A DNA stretch of 64,000 nt from Flavobacterium shii (GCF_025847235.1 NZ_JAOZEW010000013.1:1-64000), one strand, 5' to 3'. Positions 44,977 through 54,910 are shown, numbered from the stretch's first letter. Notes: generated from the sequence alone by a model not told the origin. Numbers and translations: made by a program.

Positions 44977-45840
44977 ATGATAGAAACATCAATCAAAACA
45001 GATTCTGGAGAAATAATCAAAACAGTAATCCAGAGTAAGCTTTCTGGATCCGAATTGGATTGGTTTGAAAGCAATATTGCCTTTGAAAACAATACACAGT
45101 TTTTCCAGACGTTTGGATTAATCTCCAGAAATATCTCTCTCATTATTCCCGAATGGACCTCGCAGGAAAAGGTAGTACTTGAAGAATTATATCCTGGTTT
45201 TACGCAGAGTAATTGGGACTTACAGCAACTTTGTCGCTGCTTACTAATGATCCATCTCCCAGCACATCAAAATATTGAAATATTAAAAAACCTGGCAGAG
45301 ATGGCAGCTATTAAAGAGCTTGTATGTCTTTATAAAGGATTGTTTTTCTTAAAGAATGCTCCTGATTTTGTCTTGATGGTTCAGGAAGGAATAAGAACCA
45401 ATATGGTTGCTGTTTTTGATGCTATCGCATTAGCAAATCCTTTTGCAGCAAAATATTTGCCGATTGACCCTTGGAATCAATTGATTTTAAAAGCTGTTTT
45501 TATGGGACGTCCATTGTATCAAATCATTGATTTAGACTTACGAAAAAACGAGAAATTAGCCTTAATAGTACACGATTACATCCACGAGCGTTGGTCGGCA
45601 GGGAGATTAGTATCACCCGAAATATGGAGATTGGTTGCTGGTTATGTAAATCAGGAAATAGCAGCCGATTTAGTAAATGCTATACATAACGGAGATACAT
45701 TAACAAAGCAAGCTGCTATAAAAACGTTAAAAGAAAGTTCGTTTTATAATGAGAATGAAATTCCCAATGAAGCATTACTTGATAAGTACATCTCATGGGA
45801 TGAAATAGGAAGACAATATTATTCACAATTAAAAATTTAA
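44977..45840 (+). CDS. eboA: EboA-like protein
   Basis: 287 aa, mostly alpha-helical, no signal peptide or membrane segment. The motif IHERWSAGRLVSPEIWRLVAGYV (~206-228) is what I recognise from EboA proteins, and the assignment is strengthened by the five following genes, which occur in the order eboB-F. EboA has no known biochemical activity; the helical repeats may form a scaffold. It is 4 bases before eboB. Genes of this cluster act in export of a scytonemin precursor in Nostoc punctiforme. Confidence 0.75.
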   Translation: MIETSIKTDSGEIIKTVIQSKLSGSELDWFESNIAFENNTQFFQTFGLISRNISLIIPEWTSQEKVVLEELYPGFTQSNWDLQQLCRCLLMIHLPAHQNIEILKNLAEMAAIKELVCLYKGLFFLKNAPDFVLMVQEGIRTNMVAVFDAIALANPFAAKYLPIDPWNQLILKAVFMGRPLYQIIDLDLRKNEKLALIVHDYIHERWSAGRLVSPEIWRLVAGYVNQEIAADLVNAIHNGDTLTKQAAIKTLKESSFYNENEIPNEALLDKYISWDEIGRQYYSQLKI

Positions 45841-45844
45841 TATT

Positions 45845-46753
45845 ATGTATTATATAGATCCACATATTCACATGGTATCCAGAACAACTGATGATTACCA
45901 AGCTATGCGTGCCGCTGGTATTGTGGCAGTTATTGAACCTGCTTTTTGGTTAGGGCAAGCCCGTACAGAAGCTTCCTCATTCAAGGATTATTTTAGCACT
46001 TTGGTAGGTTGGGAAAGATTTAGGGCTTCACAATTTGGGATTAAGCATTATTGTACGATAGGTTTAAATTCTAAAGAAGCAAACAATGAAGCTCTTGCAG
46101 AAAAGGTAATGGATTTATTACCTCTATTTGCGGCAAAAGAAGGAGTTGTAGCCATTGGCGAGATCGGTTATGATGATCAAACACCAGCCGAGGATAAATA
46201 TTTTAGATTACAGATTGAGCTGGCACTAAAATTTAATTTACCGGTAATGGTTCATACACCGCACCGTGATAAAAAAAATGGAACCATTAGGAGCATGGAT
46301 GTGTTGGAAGAACATGGAATTGCTCCTCATATGGTAGTAATAGATCACAATAACGAAGAAACCGCCAAACAAGTTTTGGATAGGGGATATTGGGCAGCTT
46401 TTACAATTTACCCAAATACCAAGATGGGTAATGAACGTATGGTTGAGGTTGTAAAACAATATGGCTCCGAGCGTATTATTGTAGATAGTTCTGCCGATTG
46501 GGGTGTAAGCGATCCTTTATCTGTTCCTAAAACAGCTGCCTTAATGCTGGAAAGAGGAATTACCAAAGAAGATGTGCATTTAACCTGTTATAAAAATGCA
46601 CTTACAGCTTATTCTCAAAGCGGTCAAATGCATGAAGAAGATTGGAAAAATGAAATGACAGTTACACAAGATTCACTCTTTGAAGGAAGTAGTGTTCTTA
46701 GAGGTCAAGAAGCCAAGGAAATTGTATATCCGAATATTATTATCGAAAACTAA
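45845..46753 (+). CDS. eboB: EboB-like TatD-family metal hydrolase
   Basis: 302 aa amidohydrolase-type TIM barrel. Metal-binding positions visible: DPHIHM (H-x-H at the N-terminus), GEIGYDD (Glu), VHTPHRD (His), IDHNNEE (His) and VDSSADWG (Asp). It resembles TatD-type hydrolases but differs in having a large insertion-free core and the EboB-style end (GQEAKEIVYPNI). Cytoplasmic. The natural substrate in the ebo system is unknown. Its stop codon directly abuts the eboC ATG. Confidence 0.82.
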   Translation: MYYIDPHIHMVSRTTDDYQAMRAAGIVAVIEPAFWLGQARTEASSFKDYFSTLVGWERFRASQFGIKHYCTIGLNSKEANNEALAEKVMDLLPLFAAKEGVVAIGEIGYDDQTPAEDKYFRLQIELALKFNLPVMVHTPHRDKKNGTIRSMDVLEEHGIAPHMVVIDHNNEETAKQVLDRGYWAAFTIYPNTKMGNERMVEVVKQYGSERIIVDSSADWGVSDPLSVPKTAALMLERGITKEDVHLTCYKNALTAYSQSGQMHEEDWKNEMTVTQDSLFEGSSVLRGQEAKEIVYPNIIIEN

Positions 46754-47650
46754 ATGTCCAGCAAATTATTTTATTTATTAACCTTATTGCGTCCTGCAAA
46801 TATCGTTACTGCAGTGACAGATATTCTTGCGGGTATTGCTATTTCGGGAGTCTTAATTTTTGATACTAATAGTAGTCATTTTATACTTGATCTTTTATTA
46901 TTAGTACTTTCTACCATTGGTTTATATGGCGGAGGGATTGTATTTAATGATATTTTCGATTTAGAATCAGATACTATAAACCGTCCCGAAAGAGTACTTC
47001 CTCGCGGTTTGGTTGGTAAAAAAGAAGCAATTTTGCTAGGATGTTTCATGCTGATAATGGGAATTGGACTTGCCTTTATAGTATCAGTTCTTAGTGGTAT
47101 TTTGGCACTTATGATTAGTTTTTTGGCCCTTAGTTATGATAAGATAAGTAAACATTATCCAATTGTAGGACCTTTAAATATGGGACTTTGCAGAGGAGGT
47201 AATTTGCTTTTAGGGATGAGTATTAGCAATGATGCTGTTTTTAATTATTGGTACATTGGTATTATTCCCATTTTATTTATTGCAGCAATTACACTTACTG
47301 CCAAAAAGGAGGCATCCGGAAATAACAAAGCAGCTATACTAGTTGCTTTACTGCTAGATGCTATAGTAGTTGTTTTATTTGTTTATATAGGACACTTACT
47401 AGGATTTAGATTTTGGATTTTATTACCCTTTCTTCTTTTTTGGTACGGAATTAATTTTTTTGCAAAATACAAAGCTTTCATCTACAACCAACCAGCTACA
47501 ATACAAAAGGCTGTTAAGACAGGAGTATTGTCATTAATTCCGCTTAATGCTAGTTATGTAGCAGGTTCAGCAGGATTATTTTTCGCGCTATTAGTATTGG
47601 CTTTATTGCCATTATCCATTCTATTATCCAAAAAATTTGCAGTCACCTGA
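46754..47650 (+). CDS. eboC: EboC-like UbiA-family prenyltransferase
   Basis: 298 aa with 8-9 membrane helices. The two aspartate-rich motifs of UbiA enzymes are present: NDIFDLESDTINRPERVLPRG (~66-86) and the shorter LSYDKISKHYP (~126-136). It should transfer a prenyl chain to an aromatic or sugar-like acceptor at the inner membrane; the acceptor is unknown for Ebo proteins. It starts directly after eboB and is 16 bases before eboD, so coupled translation is likely. Confidence 0.85.
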   Translation: MSSKLFYLLTLLRPANIVTAVTDILAGIAISGVLIFDTNSSHFILDLLLLVLSTIGLYGGGIVFNDIFDLESDTINRPERVLPRGLVGKKEAILLGCFMLIMGIGLAFIVSVLSGILALMISFLALSYDKISKHYPIVGPLNMGLCRGGNLLLGMSISNDAVFNYWYIGIIPILFIAAITLTAKKEASGNNKAAILVALLLDAIVVVLFVYIGHLLGFRFWILLPFLLFWYGINFFAKYKAFIYNQPATIQKAVKTGVLSLIPLNASYVAGSAGLFFALLVLALLPLSILLSKKFAVT

Positions 47651-47666
47651 TTAAACCTCCCCGAAA

Positions 47667-48839
47667 ATGAAATACCAACACCTACTTCAGCAAAATTTCC
47701 AAGTGTCATTTAATTATGACATTATTTTTAGTCGTTCGATATTCGATGTAACCAATTCATCACTTATTGATGTGATTAAAAAGGAACCTGGTTTTCAACA
47801 ACCCAAAATAGCAATTGTAATTGACAGCGGAGTTGTTGATTGTACAAATCAATTAATTAGTAAGATTATTAATTATTTTAATCAGTATCAATTTGAAGTT
47901 ACCGAAGCCAATCTGATTATAATTCAGGGAGGAGAGGAAGTTAAGAATGATCCGGATTATATCGAAGCAGTATTGCAATTAATAAATAATAACAAGATAG
48001 ACAGGCATTCTTTTCTTATAGCAATTGGAGGAGGGGCTGTACTCGATGCAGTGGGTTATGCTGCTGCAATTGCGCATCGTGGAGTGCGCCTTATCCGAAT
48101 ACCTACGACAGTTTTATCTCAAAATGATTCGGGAGTCGGGGTGAAGAATAGTATGAATTATTTTGGCAAAAAAAACTTTCTGGGCACATTTGCTCCACCA
48201 TATGCTGTACTCAATGATTCTGATTTTTTGACTACTTTAAATGAACGCAATTGGAGATCAGGTATATCCGAAGCCATAAAAGTAGCTCTTATTAAGGATG
48301 TATCTTTCTTCGATTGGATAGAAAACAATACGCAAGCACTCAATAATAGAGATGTTCTGGTCATGGAAACACTCATTATTCGTTGTGCCGCTTTACACAC
48401 CGACCATATCTCTAAAAAAGGAGATCCATTCGAGAAAGGTTCTTCGCGCCCTCTAGATTTTGGACATTGGGCTGCACATAAAATGGAACAACTTACGAAT
48501 TATGAAATTACGCATGGAGAAGCCGTAGCAATAGGTATAGCGCTAGATGTGACTTATTCTTTTTTATCCCATAAAATTGATAAACCGAGTCTGGATCGAA
48601 TCTTAAAATGTTTCTTAGCGTTAGGTTTTGCCATAACCCATCCTATTCTTGATACTCATCTTGATGCCGTTATAAAAGGATTAGATGAGTTTAGAGAACA
48701 TCTTGGCGGTCAGCTTACAATTATGTTGTTAAGTGATATTGGTACAGGCGAAGAAGTACATTCGCTTAGTAATGAATTAATTGCCGAATCGGTTCAATAT
48801 CTTTATTCATTTTGTTTACTAAATACAGAAGTATGTTAA
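47667..48839 (+). CDS. eboD: EboD-like 3-dehydroquinate synthase/sugar-phosphate cyclase homologue
   Basis: 390 aa. NAD-binding motif GGGAVLDAVGYAAAI (~117-131), RIPTTVLSQNDSGVGVKNSMN, and the metal/His positions of the family: SEAIKVALIKD (Glu), PLDFGHWAAHKME (His) and ITHGEAVAIGIALD (His). It belongs to the sugar-phosphate cyclase superfamily, which includes dehydroquinate and valiolone-type synthases, so it could make a cyclitol. Not the housekeeping AroB by sequence style and context. Its end overlaps the start of eboE by 7 bases. Confidence 0.85.
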   Translation: MKYQHLLQQNFQVSFNYDIIFSRSIFDVTNSSLIDVIKKEPGFQQPKIAIVIDSGVVDCTNQLISKIINYFNQYQFEVTEANLIIIQGGEEVKNDPDYIEAVLQLINNNKIDRHSFLIAIGGGAVLDAVGYAAAIAHRGVRLIRIPTTVLSQNDSGVGVKNSMNYFGKKNFLGTFAPPYAVLNDSDFLTTLNERNWRSGISEAIKVALIKDVSFFDWIENNTQALNNRDVLVMETLIIRCAALHTDHISKKGDPFEKGSSRPLDFGHWAAHKMEQLTNYEITHGEAVAIGIALDVTYSFLSHKIDKPSLDRILKCFLALGFAITHPILDTHLDAVIKGLDEFREHLGGQLTIMLLSDIGTGEEVHSLSNELIAESVQYLYSFCLLNTEVC

Positions 48840-50059
48840 TTAGTGAAAATTGTCATCTAAGTTATTGTACCAATATTCATGCAGGTGAATCTTGGCAAGC
48901 TGTTTTTGAAAGTATTGTAACTTATTGCATTCCTCTCAAGAAAGAAGTATCACCGGATAAACCTTTTGGTATTGGCTTGCGTCTTTCGTACCAAGCAGCA
49001 ACAGAATTAATACAGAATAATAACCTTTTGATTTTTAAAAAGTGGTTGTTGCGCAATGAAATGTATGTGTTTACTCTAAATGGATTTCCATACGGGAATT
49101 TTCATAATGAGCCAGTAAAGGATAAAGTTCATTTGCCGGACTGGACAAGTAGTGATAGATTAAAGTATACTCAGTTACTTTTTACTATTCTGGGAGAACT
49201 CCTGCCAGCAGGTATAGAAGGGGGAATTTCGACTTCACCACTTTCTTATAAACATTGGTACATAACAGAAGATAGCCTGATAAAAGCCAAGCAAATAGCA
49301 ACAAAACAATTAGTAGCTGTTGTTGCGCAGTTGGTAGGGTTTTATGAATTCAAAGATATAATAATGCATCTTGATATTGAACCGGAACCCGATGGTATAA
49401 TCGAAAACAGTGATGAATATATTGCTTTTTTTGAAGATTATTTACTCAGAGAAGGAGCTACATTATTGGCTTCTACTCTTACTTGTAGCTTATTGCAAGC
49501 CAGAGAGTATATGCGTAATCATATACAGCTTTGTTATGATGTTTGCCATTTTGCAATAGGTTTTGAAAAGAGCGAAGAAGTACTTCAAAAAATGGAAGAC
49601 CACGGTTTAAAGATTGGAAAATTACAAATTAGTGCTGCTCTTAAATGCGTTACTTCTGCAACTATATCTATTGATGAACTTCAGCAATGTCTGCGTACTT
49701 TTGATGAGCCTACTTATTTACATCAGGCAGTAATTAAAACCACAAGTGGGGAATTGCTCAAGTTTAATGATTTAAATAAAGGAATAGAAGCAATGAAACG
49801 TACCGATTTTAAGGAGCTTCGTACACATTTTCACGTACCAATATTTATAGAAGATTACCAACTATTACAATCTACGCAAAATGATATTACTGATATTTTG
49901 AAAAGCTGGCGCAAAAAAGAGTTTACGCAGCACTTAGAAATAGAAACCTATACATGGCAAGTTCTCCCTGCTCATTTGCAAGCAGATTTAACCGAATCGA
50001 TCGAGAGGGAATTAAAATGGGTTATGGATAAAGTAACCGATGAAGTAAGTGTTGTCTAA
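48833..50059 (+). CDS. eboE: EboE-like TIM-barrel (xylose-isomerase/AP-endonuclease-2 type) protein
   Basis: I start at MLISENCHLSYCTNIHAGESW (408 aa), whose ATG overlaps the eboD stop; the frame also has an ATG at 48812. A xylose-isomerase-like TIM barrel is suggested by LSYCTNIHAGESW at the start (EboE style), MHLDIEPEPDG (~178-188) with acidic ligands, and LCYDVCHFAIGFE (D-x-x-H, ~235-247). Similar barrels are isomerases or epimerases of sugars and cyclitols. Cytoplasmic. Paired with eboD it could process a cyclised sugar. Confidence 0.82.
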   Translation: MLISENCHLSYCTNIHAGESWQAVFESIVTYCIPLKKEVSPDKPFGIGLRLSYQAATELIQNNNLLIFKKWLLRNEMYVFTLNGFPYGNFHNEPVKDKVHLPDWTSSDRLKYTQLLFTILGELLPAGIEGGISTSPLSYKHWYITEDSLIKAKQIATKQLVAVVAQLVGFYEFKDIIMHLDIEPEPDGIIENSDEYIAFFEDYLLREGATLLASTLTCSLLQAREYMRNHIQLCYDVCHFAIGFEKSEEVLQKMEDHGLKIGKLQISAALKCVTSATISIDELQQCLRTFDEPTYLHQAVIKTTSGELLKFNDLNKGIEAMKRTDFKELRTHFHVPIFIEDYQLLQSTQNDITDILKSWRKKEFTQHLEIETYTWQVLPAHLQADLTESIERELKWVMDKVTDEVSVV

Positions 50060-50112
50060 AAGGAGTTGAGGTTATCACAAAATAAAAATAAAGACATATT
50101 AATACCAAAAAA

Positions 50113-51492
50113 ATGCAACAAACAGTCGTTATTAATGTAGTGGGACTTACGACTACTTTACTTCAGGATTCAGAACTTTTTTTGCACCAATGGCTAAAAA
50201 AAAATGCGCATTTAAGTATTATTGAACCTGTACTTCCTGCTCTTACCTGTTCGGCTCAAACTACTTATTTAACCGGGAAATGGCCTTCAGAACATGGTAT
50301 TGTAGGTAATGGATGGTACGATAGGAGTGATGCCGAAGTAAAAATGTGGAAACAGTCAAATAAACTAATACAATCACCACGAATATGGGATCTGGCAAAG
50401 AAAATGGATTCCACTTTTACTTGTGCCAATATGTTTTGGTGGTACAATATGTATTCAGATGCCGATTATACAGTAACGCCACGTCCACAATATTGGGCTG
50501 ATGGACAGAAAAAACCAGATTCCTACTCGAAACCTGCCAATTTAAGAGATCGCTTACAAGGCGAACTAGGGGTATTTCCGCTATTTGATTTTTGGGGTCC
50601 AAAAACAACAATACGTTCCAGTCAATGGATTGCCAAAGCATCAAAACTGGTTTATGAATGGTATAATCCTACGCTTACTTTAATTTATTTACCTCATTTA
50701 GATTATTGCTGCCAAAAGTACACTCCTAAATCACTTGAAATAGATAAAGATGTAAAAGCCTTAGATAAAGTATGTAAGGATTTAATTGAATTTTATGAAA
50801 GTAATGGAGTCCAGATTATTGTCTTATCCGAGTATGGTATTACTAAGGTTACAAATCCGATCCATATTAATAGATTGCTGCGCACGCTGGGATATTTGCA
50901 AATAAGGGAAGAACGGGGATTAGAATTATTAGATACAGGCGAGTGTCGCGCTTTTGCACTCGCTGATCATCAGATAACACATATTTATGTAAAAGATAAA
51001 AATGATCTTCCAAAGCTCAAAGAGTTACTTGAAAAAATTCCCGGAGTAGCAAAAGTATTGGATGACGCAGGAAAAACAGTACATCATCTCAACCATGAGC
51101 GCGCAGGCGATCTTGTACTTGTTGCGAATCAGGATAGTTGGTTTACTTATTATTATTGGTTGGACGATAATGCTGCCCCCGATTTTGCACGGACTGTAGA
51201 AATTCATAAAAAAACGGGTTACGACCCTGTGGAGCTATTTCTTGACCCTAAAAAGAAATTTATCTTGCCGCGAATTATTTTAAAATTAATTAGAAAAAAA
51301 CTTGGATTCCGTACCCTTATGAATGTCATTCCGCTTGACGCTACATTGGTTAATGGCTCTCACGGATGTATTCCCGAAAATGATGCAGATAAGCCCATAT
51401 TCGTGAGTAAAACAGTTCTAGTTGATAAAATAGAAAGTAACTCTGTATGCCAACACATATTGGATTCTATTTTTAAAAATGCTATAAAATAA
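50113..51492 (+). CDS. eboF: EboF-like alkaline-phosphatase-superfamily (NPP-type) phosphodiesterase
   Basis: 459 aa. The NPP/autotaxin pattern is seen: the nucleophile region PALTCSAQTTYLTGKWPSEHGIVGNGWYD with T45, then LPHLDYCCQKY (D197), LSEYGIT and ADHQITH, and near the C-terminus VNGSHGCIP. No signal peptide is evident, so it may be cytoplasmic. It would cleave a phospho- or nucleotide-linked ester. Last gene of the ebo order, 53 bases after eboE, followed by a weak hairpin and a convergent gene. Confidence 0.82.
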   Translation: MQQTVVINVVGLTTTLLQDSELFLHQWLKKNAHLSIIEPVLPALTCSAQTTYLTGKWPSEHGIVGNGWYDRSDAEVKMWKQSNKLIQSPRIWDLAKKMDSTFTCANMFWWYNMYSDADYTVTPRPQYWADGQKKPDSYSKPANLRDRLQGELGVFPLFDFWGPKTTIRSSQWIAKASKLVYEWYNPTLTLIYLPHLDYCCQKYTPKSLEIDKDVKALDKVCKDLIEFYESNGVQIIVLSEYGITKVTNPIHINRLLRTLGYLQIREERGLELLDTGECRAFALADHQITHIYVKDKNDLPKLKELLEKIPGVAKVLDDAGKTVHHLNHERAGDLVLVANQDSWFTYYYWLDDNAAPDFARTVEIHKKTGYDPVELFLDPKKKFILPRIILKLIRKKLGFRTLMNVIPLDATLVNGSHGCIPENDADKPIFVSKTVLVDKIESNSVCQHILDSIFKNAIK

Positions 51493-51513
51493 ATTTGTTT
51501 TCATCATTAAGAT

Positions 51514-51538
51514 TTAAGTATAAAAACTTAATTTTTTT
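51514..51538 (+). terminator. Weak terminator at the end of the ebo operon
   Basis: TTAAGT (51514-51519) pairs with ACTTAA (51526-51531), followed by eight Ts. The stem is short and AT-rich, but the position 22 bases after eboF fits. Confidence 0.5.
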
Positions 51539-51555
51539 TAATGCCAATGATAAAA

Positions 51556-53484
51556 CTATTTCAAGTCCTGTAGTGTGCCTGATTGTAAATCGATGAGAAA
51601 ATGATTGGCAGGATCACTATTAGAAAACTTATTAAAGATGATCAAGAAAAGACTCAATTTTTGCTGAATTGAATTTTCACTTATTTGATTTTCGTCTTTA
51701 TGGTTTTCAAAAAAAGTTCTCGATAGTAATTGATATTGTTTCATTCTCTCTTTTCCGATATCGATAAATGCCAATTGGTCGGCACTACGAATGCGGTAAA
51801 AATCTACAATAAAATCAAAACCAGTCCATTTTTTAAAATCACTTTCTTTCAGATTATTTTTCTTTAAAAAAGCATTCATTTTTATTTTGGCGGAAGCCCA
51901 TTCTTTCTTGAACTCATTTCTGTTTTTAAGGATATAATCATAATCTTTATTCGATTCGATATTTGCCAAAATCAGCAACTCATTGCCTGAAGTAGAAAGA
52001 AGAAAATCTTTGAAAGGAATTGGCCAATCATCCGATAGAAAACGCAAACGAACTAACTCTTTCAAATGAAAATCGGTAAAATCATGGTAGTTTTTTGTTT
52101 TTAGAATATCATAATTCCAAATATCTTTTTTGTTTTGACTCTTTAAAAAATTATATTCCATTTTATACAAATCAAAGAGTTCATCATAACGTGGGACATT
52201 ATTGATGGGTATAGTTTCTATTTCGATTTTATCGGATGATTTTATGGTGAGTAATTTGTAAGCTGGGATATATGCAGCCAGTGAAGGCGTTTGTATATTT
52301 ACAAGTGTATTGCCTTTTTCTGTTTTGCGTAATCCCGTATCATTAATATGCATATGTCCTCCAAAGTGAATCTTAAGCCCAGCATTTGCAAATGTTTGCG
52401 CAACTTCTTCTTGTGGTACCCGGTTTAATTGAAATTTATCTGCCCCCATAAATTGTTTTATTTCTGCAGAGGCATCATCATTAAAGTCAATCATTGGGAA
52501 ATGACTAAAAGCTATTAAAGTTTTGCCTTTTTTTTTGGCCTCTTCTGCTATTTTCTGTATCCATGTTACCAAATGTTTTTTATGAGAAAGAACATTGTTA
52601 TATCCCATACTGGCTTCCGAATAATTTTTGGAATCTTTAGGATCAGCCGTAGCATTTTCCTTTGGAATATATACATTCCCATCAATTGCCAATAACCAAA
52701 GTCCTTCTATAGGTTCGACCACATAACTTACATCGGGAACAGTATAGCCAGGTGCGACTTCATAGTTTCTATTGGATAACACAGCAGCTTCAACAGCTTT
52801 ATCATAGCTATAATTCTCTAGTGAATAGGTTGTAAATGGTGTTGCCCAAAATTTATAATTTTTCTTAGGGAAGAAACCAAAATCTTTAAGATAATTGGTG
52901 ATACCGAGATATCCCATTTTGGCAATATCCGGACTTATAACAACAGGAAGTTCCAGTGTATTATTGGATTGATATAAATCTCTTTGGCTAAAAATAGGTT
53001 GCGATTTCCCACCGTTTCCTAGAAAATCATTCTTACCCGATTCTTGTGCAAATGGACCAACAGGATCATGGTTTCCAGTTGTAATAAAGAATTCAATACC
53101 ATATTTGGCGGTGTATTGATCGAGGATTTTTTGTAAACCTTTTACGTGAATTGGTTGTCCATCGTCGCTATAATCGCCGGGAAGTGCTACAAGTTTTATG
53201 TTTCGCTTTGCAATATCATCCAGTGCAGCTATGAAAGCATAATAATTCTCGTTAAAAATTCGTGTAGAATGCAGTTGCGCATCCATGGTTCGTATAAGTG
53301 TGTATTTGCCATTCTTAGGATTTAGTAATCCTTTGTAATCAGTATTGGATAATGTTCCATATAAATCTTGTAAATGAACATCGGCAAGAAAAGCAATTTG
53401 TAATCCTTTTAATTCGTTTTGAGCAGTCAACCGAACTGAAATTCCATATAATAGGATTAAAAAATAAACCAAGGACTTCTTCAT
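51556..53484 (-). CDS. Secreted calcineurin-like metallophosphoesterase
   Basis: 642 aa. The signal peptide ends LTAQ (~22). Dimetal motifs: FLADVHLQD (D35, H37), ALPGDYSDDG, TTGNHDPVGP and FGGHMHIND. The last ~300 residues are a lineage-specific C-terminal domain, helical and lysine-rich (NEFKKEWASAKIKMNAFLKKNN), of unknown role. No T9SS sorting tail, so probably periplasmic. It is convergent with the ebo operon and not clearly linked to it. Confidence 0.88.
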   Translation of the reverse strand: MKKSLVYFLILLYGISVRLTAQNELKGLQIAFLADVHLQDLYGTLSNTDYKGLLNPKNGKYTLIRTMDAQLHSTRIFNENYYAFIAALDDIAKRNIKLVALPGDYSDDGQPIHVKGLQKILDQYTAKYGIEFFITTGNHDPVGPFAQESGKNDFLGNGGKSQPIFSQRDLYQSNNTLELPVVISPDIAKMGYLGITNYLKDFGFFPKKNYKFWATPFTTYSLENYSYDKAVEAAVLSNRNYEVAPGYTVPDVSYVVEPIEGLWLLAIDGNVYIPKENATADPKDSKNYSEASMGYNNVLSHKKHLVTWIQKIAEEAKKKGKTLIAFSHFPMIDFNDDASAEIKQFMGADKFQLNRVPQEEVAQTFANAGLKIHFGGHMHINDTGLRKTEKGNTLVNIQTPSLAAYIPAYKLLTIKSSDKIEIETIPINNVPRYDELFDLYKMEYNFLKSQNKKDIWNYDILKTKNYHDFTDFHLKELVRLRFLSDDWPIPFKDFLLSTSGNELLILANIESNKDYDYILKNRNEFKKEWASAKIKMNAFLKKNNLKESDFKKWTGFDFIVDFYRIRSADQLAFIDIGKERMKQYQLLSRTFFENHKDENQISENSIQQKLSLFLIIFNKFSNSDPANHFLIDLQSGTLQDLK

Positions 53485-53673
53485 TATGCTTTTGGGATTA
53501 AATAAGAAGTTGCAAGTATAGGTAATAGAGGGCAGTTTTTTTTTAAGAGAATGTTACCTAAATATAATCGTTTAGTGTACTGTTTGTAAAATCACAAAAT
53601 TAAGCTTGAAAGGGATTTTTATGTCTTTTAATATTCAATACATTAGCAAAAAAAATATCAATCCACGTTACTT

Positions 53674-53708
53674 AAAAAGTGAATGACCATAATGGTTATT
53701 CGCTTTTT
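53674..53708. terminator. Bidirectional terminator hairpin
   Basis: A 15-bp stem with two G-U pairs (53674-53688 with 53694-53708), A and T runs on its sides. Confidence 0.7.
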
Positions 53709-53767
53709 TTGCTTAGTTAAATGTTAATAGCATTTATTAAAAAATAAATTGAATTAGTTTATACTAA

Positions 53768-53799
53768 AAACCCCTTTCGAACTACGCCGAAAGGGATTT
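53768..53799 (-). terminator. Terminator of the EamA transporter gene
   Basis: CCCTTTCG (53772-53779) pairs with CGAAAGGG (53788-53795); on the minus strand it is followed by a T run. It lies about 40 bases after the stop at 53841. Confidence 0.75.
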
Positions 53800-53840
53800 T
53801 ACTGAAATGATAATTAGAATAAATTATAAGAATCTTTAAT

Positions 53841-54704
53841 TTATTTTCTAAAAGAAATCAAGGTTTGTAATAATACAGATATCATAACAAATGATAAACC
53901 AATATAAAAAGATAAATTCAGTTCCTTACTTTCATTAAAGAATATAAATGCCAGTATAATTGCATATACAGGTTCAAGATTAAAGCTTAAATTCACAGTA
54001 AATGCTGCTATGTGTTTTAAAGATTCAGCAAACAATACGTAGAGTCCAACGGTGCAAAAGGACGCTAGTAAGATGAGGTAATAAGTATCTTTTAAACTTG
54101 GGATTATACTATGTACAGGAAAAAAATGAAGATAAAAGGGAAGTAAAATCCCCAGACCTATCGTTCCTCCAATCATTTGATAATAATTAACGAGTCTGCT
54201 GTCATAGCTCTTTACCAGTTTCTCATTGTATATGGTGTAAAGCGCCGCTAGAGCCGATGATATTACACCCAGCATTATTCCTAATTGATACGATGAATCA
54301 AAATGGAAAATTAAGGCGATACCCAATAATGTAATTACGCTTAACATTAATTCTGACATACTAAATTTATGTCTATTAATTAAAGGGCCAAAAATAGCTG
54401 TGAAAAAACTAGTCAAACAATAACAAACTACACCCACAGAAATGTTTGAGTACTTGATACTGGCATAGAAAAATACCCAATGTATTGCGATAAGTATCCC
54501 GATTTTTGCGATATCAATTTTTTCTTTCAACTTAATATTCGTTGATATCCGGAATAATTTTACAATTAGTAATAAAATAATAGAAGAGAAAAATACTCTA
54601 TACCAAACTAGGAGCCCTTCATTAAGGGATATAAGCTTACCGAATATACCAGTAAAGCCAGCGAGCATTACAGCGAAGTGTAATACCAAATATGATTTTT
54701 TCAT
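53841..54704 (-). CDS. EamA-family (DMT superfamily) transporter
   Basis: 287 aa with about ten membrane helices in two EamA repeats (MLAGFTGIFGKLISLNEGLLVWYRVFFSSIILLL opening the first; MLGVISSALAALYTIYNEKLV opening the second; NLSFNLEPVYAIILAFIFFNE is a typical motif near ~228-248). Length and layout fit metabolite exporters. The next gene on the same strand, an AraC regulator 206 bases upstream, could control it. Substrate unknown. Confidence 0.9.
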   Translation of the reverse strand: MKKSYLVLHFAVMLAGFTGIFGKLISLNEGLLVWYRVFFSSIILLLIVKLFRISTNIKLKEKIDIAKIGILIAIHWVFFYASIKYSNISVGVVCYCLTSFFTAIFGPLINRHKFSMSELMLSVITLLGIALIFHFDSSYQLGIMLGVISSALAALYTIYNEKLVKSYDSRLVNYYQMIGGTIGLGILLPFYLHFFPVHSIIPSLKDTYYLILLASFCTVGLYVLFAESLKHIAAFTVNLSFNLEPVYAIILAFIFFNESKELNLSFYIGLSFVMISVLLQTLISFRK

Positions 54705-54910
54705 AAGAATTGTCTACCTGTCTCTAAAGACGAGGATTAAGAATTAATAAATAAAGTGAGTTGTAAGCATAGCCAAACTGCCAATAAATAAATCGGCCAA
54801 AGACTACATAGTTTACAACATATGTTAGTTATTAAATTCTTGGTGGAGGAAGACAGCCCTTTCTGTTCATATCTGAAAAATTTTAAACAAAAATAGTAAA
54901 AAAAATAACT

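Larger units (their letters stand above)
53485..53840. other. Intergenic region with two hairpins
   Basis: 356 bases between the metallophosphoesterase and EamA genes, both on the minus strand. A weak minus-strand -7-like element (TATACTTG, 53513-53520) may serve the metallophosphoesterase. Two terminator hairpins are listed separately. No ORF. Confidence 0.5.
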
